From Oscarella lobularis (taxonomy: Eukaryota; Porifera; Homoscleromorpha; Homosclerophorida; Oscarellidae): a stretch of DNA of 64,000 nt. A model generated the notes under the pieces. That model was given only the letters and a program-made list of their open reading frames with translations, was not told where the DNA came from and did no database searches. Made by a program: the position numbers and the translations under genes. The stretch is taken from NCBI RefSeq assembly GCF_947507565.1, contig NC_089189.1, positions 62,001 to 126,000 on the forward strand. The letters run 5' to 3'. Below, piece by piece: positions 60,292-64,000 of this stretch (position 1 is its first letter; each line of letters starts with the position of its first letter).

Positions 60292-63200
60292 TCACGTCTG
60301 AATTATGCTCAAGAGAGCGTTATCGGGATAAAGAGTGCGTACGAGCCAACCAATTAGAGTCGGAACGTCACGCATCGTAAATTCCGTATTCGTCATCATT
60401 TTCGACGCTCGTTGAATGACGGCGCCGAATTCGGCGTACGTGCGATTCGTCGCGAGTAAATCAAGCGCGTGAACGAGCTTCGACGTCGTCGCGGCGGCGA
60501 CGGCGGAATCGTCGTCACCGCCTCCGGGAACGAGTCTCACGGATAAATCGGGGGGAAGTTGAAGAAGTAGGCAAGTGGACAATACACGACAAATGAGACG
60601 AAACCTCGTAGGGGGGGAGGGGAAAAAAAGAAAGGAGATAAGTGGGGGCAAGGTTCAAATTCCAGGGCCAATTGATACGGAGACTTAGAACTATACGAAC
60701 ACCTACTAAACTGACCCTGAACTATCCTTTAGGACTTGGGGCATGTGACGTGGGAAGCGAACTTACTAAAGATTCATTACCTCGTTGTTAGGGGCGATTT
60801 CTTTCCGAACCCGATCGCGCCGAGGATTCCCGTCGTTTCTTTGTCTTCGCCTCGTTTCGTCATGCTGTTGGCGAGTTGAGTCAAAACGCCGGCGACGTCG
60901 GATGACGAGGCGCCGAAATCGACTTGCCGTAAGCCGAGTTCGACGACTTTGTGCCAGAGAAGAAGGATTTTCGTCTCGCCATCGGCTCTAGGAATGAAAA
61001 TAAGGTGCGGTTACGTGACGTCATTGACCCCGCCCTTTTCTTTTTTAGAAATGAAACCATTTCTTGTCTCATATCCTCCCCTTCCCACATCTCGCGCCCT
61101 TTATTATTTATTTATTTCTTACGTCATTTGCACGTCGCAACACCAACGCCCAATCTGGCGAAATATTCCAAATTCGACGACGAGACTCTCGCACATGGGC
61201 AGTCGTTTCAGCGCGTGCGCATACAACGTCAAAAGCGCGCGATTCGCCAAACACGAAACGACGAATTCGTCGACGGATAATTCGGGAATTTCAATCATTC
61301 CCAAGACCTCGGACCAAAGCCACGACATCTGAGCGGGCGGCGCCGGTTGCATGAACTTAAAATGCGTTGTGAGCGCCGCTTCGAGCACCGAGGTCATGTG
61401 ACTCATGGAAGCGAGCGATCGACAGGCGGCGGAAAGTGTCGGAAGCGTCAAAACGGGCCGAGACGACGCCGGAGACGGCGACGAAATACTCTGAATTACC
61501 GTTTCGAAAATTTTCGACGCCGCTTTCGAATTCGGTGGGCAATTATTCAAAAGATTTAGGAATTCGGAGAGGAGAAGAACGACGTCCGGGGTAGCCGGAC
61601 GTCCGTCTTAATTAAAGACGATTCCTCGAGGGTTTCTCATTGATTTCTATATGATTTCTTACCGGATATTGTTGCCGCTTCGATGGTGCGATAGAGATCG
61701 CGTATAGAGGCGATGTAGAGGTCTAGGGAGACGTCGGAACGCGACGTGCAACGAAGAATTAGGGATACTTCGAGGCGGACGCATGCCGAGCGTTTTGACG
61801 TCATAGATTCCTAGAAAATAAATCAATATTAATTTTTATATGTACCTTTGTTTATTGACCATGTCTCCTTGAGTCTGGGCTGTCGTAAAACCCGCTGCTG
61901 TTCTTAGAAGCCTAGGGAAAAGGTCCTAGACTAAGGGAGTGCGACTCTAGTGTAACTATATACTGAATTGCCATTTGTAGGCATGATTTCTCTTCGAGAA
62001 TCATATGCGGATTGCAGTGCTCTTCCTGCCAGCGAATAACTTGCTCATACGAACTAAAAAAATTAGAAAATATTAAATAAATAAATAAATAAATATATAT
62101 TTTACCTTGGTGAAAGAGGCGACCACGAAAACGGTTTCACTTCCTGAACTAAGCTGAGAATCGTGCAATCCTTCATAAAAATGAATTAAAAATTGACGAA
62201 TTTATGACGTCATCTCACCGCCGCTTCCATAATTCGTTTTTTCGATAACATCATTACGAGTAGAAGCAAAAGAGAAGCGAGTAAATCGCTCTGAGCATTC
62301 GCGTTCGTTTGCGCGAAAAAGAACCTAAAAATCGTGACGTCATAAACGCGAAATCTACCGCAAACGAACTCGTATCGCTCGACGATCCCACTCCAATTCA
62401 TAAGCGGCAAAACGCGCGACAAAAACGCGAATTTTTCCTCGACGCGATCCCCCTCCATCTAAAACACGATATCTAAATATTTAATCATCTATAGCGACTC
62501 GTTTTCGACCTCGATCATTTGATTTAGAACGGCGGGCGTGGGAAGAAATTCATTCCAAGGCAAATCAACAAAACGCGTATTATAAATCACGAGGGTAAAT
62601 AGGGGAACGCCCGGCTGCGAGAGAAAGGTTCGATAGTGATTCCAAAGCAGCGACATCGCATCATTAGGAGAAAAGGAAAGATCTGGGAAACGTAGCTAAA
62701 GTTCTTCTCCTTCCCGGATGAATTTTATATAAGGGTTACTAGGGAATTTGCTCTGCATGGAAACGACACACGATACGAAGTGACCAATCATATCTGAAGC
62801 CGTGACGGAGTCGATTTCCATCCAGGGAGGTTGAACATTTGTCGTACTATTAAAATTAATATTTAATTCTATTGATTTATTGGTATTTACCCGTCCATTT
62901 GCTTGACTCCTTGCATGTGTATCCACGGATGAAATAACTTGATTATGGAATCCCACGCCGTTTGGAGAGCTTCCCCGTCGCTATAGACGACGAATAACTG
63001 TCCCGTATACGCGAGGAGACAGCCAATAAGGTGAACGTAGGGCTGGAGAGACGAATAGAGAAGCGAAGGCGGAAGTATAGCCGGAAGAGCGACGGGAAGA
63101 GCCGTAGACGGAGTAAGACGAATGCGGAGATCGTTGAAAAACGAAGCCAGGGAACCGGCCGTTTCAATAACCTGAAAAAAATTAATAATAATTAATTAAT

Positions 63201-64000
63201 TTATGTATTAATTGCCTCTTCTCGCGCGAGATGGAGAGCGTCTCTCGACGCTTCGTCGCTGATTGGTTCCCGTCGAAAAGGACAGCCAATCACGGCTAGA
63301 AAGTCTTCCCAAAGGACGGGACATAGCTCACGTGACCCCGAATCTAAAGAAAAATATATAGAATAGTTAAAAAATTCGCTTTATTTACGATTTAGAAGAA
63401 TTTTTAGAACGTCGCCGTATAGAGACGGGAATTGATATTGCAACAAATGTCGCAAATGAGAACGCAAGACCTTCGAGAATGAAAATAATTTAATTTAATC
63501 GTACAGTACGAAAAATTGACTTACTTCAAATACGGGTCCCGTATGCGCATCCGGGTCGACGCCGCACGCCGCCAACGACGATCCGACGGCGGCGACGAGA
63601 ATTTGACGATCGCTCAAAAGGGGGCGATGAGAATTCAACCAAAATTGCACATCAAACTATTAAATTCAATAAAATCAATAATTTTAATAAGGGGGGAGGG
63701 AGGGGATCCTATATACTTTCGTTAGAAGAGAAAACGAGAGATCGGTGTCGTTGAGAAAATTCCCCGTGACTTTTTGATACATTGATATAAAATCGCTGGG
63801 ACATTCGGTTGGAACGAAAATGGGTCCCAATAGGGAAGCGAGTTTGGGATACTCGAGCATCGTATGAAGAAGCGTATGCGTCTTTTCGGGAAAAGGAGCA
63901 ATGAATTCCTTTAGAGAGAGAGGACATTAATTATTGATTTATTTATTTTTTGGGAGGGAGTCGCACTTGGCCTAGAGCGTCGATTAAGTGCGTGAATAAT
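60292..64000 (-). CDS. EPG5: EPG5-like autophagy protein, 5' part beyond the window
   Basis: About fifteen exons encode the C-terminal 1,000 or so residues of an alpha-helical protein. Examples are FIAPFPEKTHTLLHTMLEYP, SLAACGVDPDAHTGP, LLAYTGQLFVVYSDGEALQT, DCTILSLVQEVKPFSWSPL, SWLWSEVLGMIEIPE, GILGAIGFGKKSPL and RFRLICRVLSTCLLLQLP, ending VRTLYPDNALLSIIQT. The GAIGxGKKSP...FRL.CR..S..L..QLP run and the RLVxTLYP ending are what I recall of EPG5, a Rab7 effector that tethers autophagosomes to lysosomes. Assignment is from memory of the family only. Introns are 45-70 nt. The gene continues past 64000. Confidence 0.6.

Noticed and set aside
60292-64000. Exportin or importin-beta family protein
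   Set aside because: Helical repeats fit, but the C-terminal motifs look like EPG5 and no importin-beta N-terminal signature is visible.

Overview
The window is eukaryotic and almost certainly animal. Genes are split by many very short introns, mostly 40-70 nt, with GT/AG ends and AT-rich interiors full of TTAATTAA. Genes are tightly packed on both strands. The content (receptor tyrosine kinases, RALBP1, PRPF3, POT1, CSN2, cysteine dioxygenase, the ciliary protein MNS1, several Rabs, CDC42SE, RBPMS-type RNA-binding protein) is metazoan. The compactness and the Ig-plus-Ser/Thr-stalk tyrosine kinases suggest an early-branching animal such as a compact-genome sponge (a homoscleromorph is possible). 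The organism assignment is inference. All gene models below were assembled by hand from splice sites, reading frame and recognisable protein motifs, so individual exon borders can be wrong by a few codons.

Region 1 (1-10.75 kb): a RhoGEF (DH-PH) gene with C-terminal MORN repeats lies at 6983-10748. A nearly identical copy of only its 3' two thirds lies about 7.2 kb away at the left edge. Between them is a long minus-strand gene with Kelch repeats, an unrecognised middle region, a Death domain and a RIPK-like kinase. Region 2 (10.8-43.1 kb) is a dense housekeeping block: MNS1, an RBPMS/MEC-8-like two-RRM protein, POT1, CCDC25, RAB27-like, an unplaced Rab, a small membrane protein, two tandem coronins, PSAT1, CDO1, RALBP1, CDC42SE, RAB8, PRPF3, KTI12, another Rab, a secreted TATA-driven protein, and COPS2. 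Many neighbours are head-to-head with 39-110 bp between start codons, and PRPF3 and KTI12 converge with 12 bp between stop codons.

Region 3 (43.5-60.0 kb) is the accessory part. It holds one minus-strand receptor tyrosine kinase, a five-exon 106-residue basic protein, a repeat-rich gap (300-bp and 57-bp tandem repeats, inverted repeats), and a plus-strand pair of paralogous receptors. One of that pair has lost its kinase and one is complete. Three minus-strand secreted two-domain Ig-like proteins have N-terminal domains that share the receptor ectodomain pattern. There is also a secreted protein that is a distant paralogue of the one at 39.5 kb; both have a beta-trefoil-like look. The five secreted genes all carry a clear TATA box 46-60 bp upstream of the ATG, unlike the housekeeping genes. 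The layout invites the idea of a receptor / soluble-ectodomain / candidate-ligand cluster. Region 4 (60.3 kb to the right edge) is the 3' part of a large EPG5-like gene that runs off the window.
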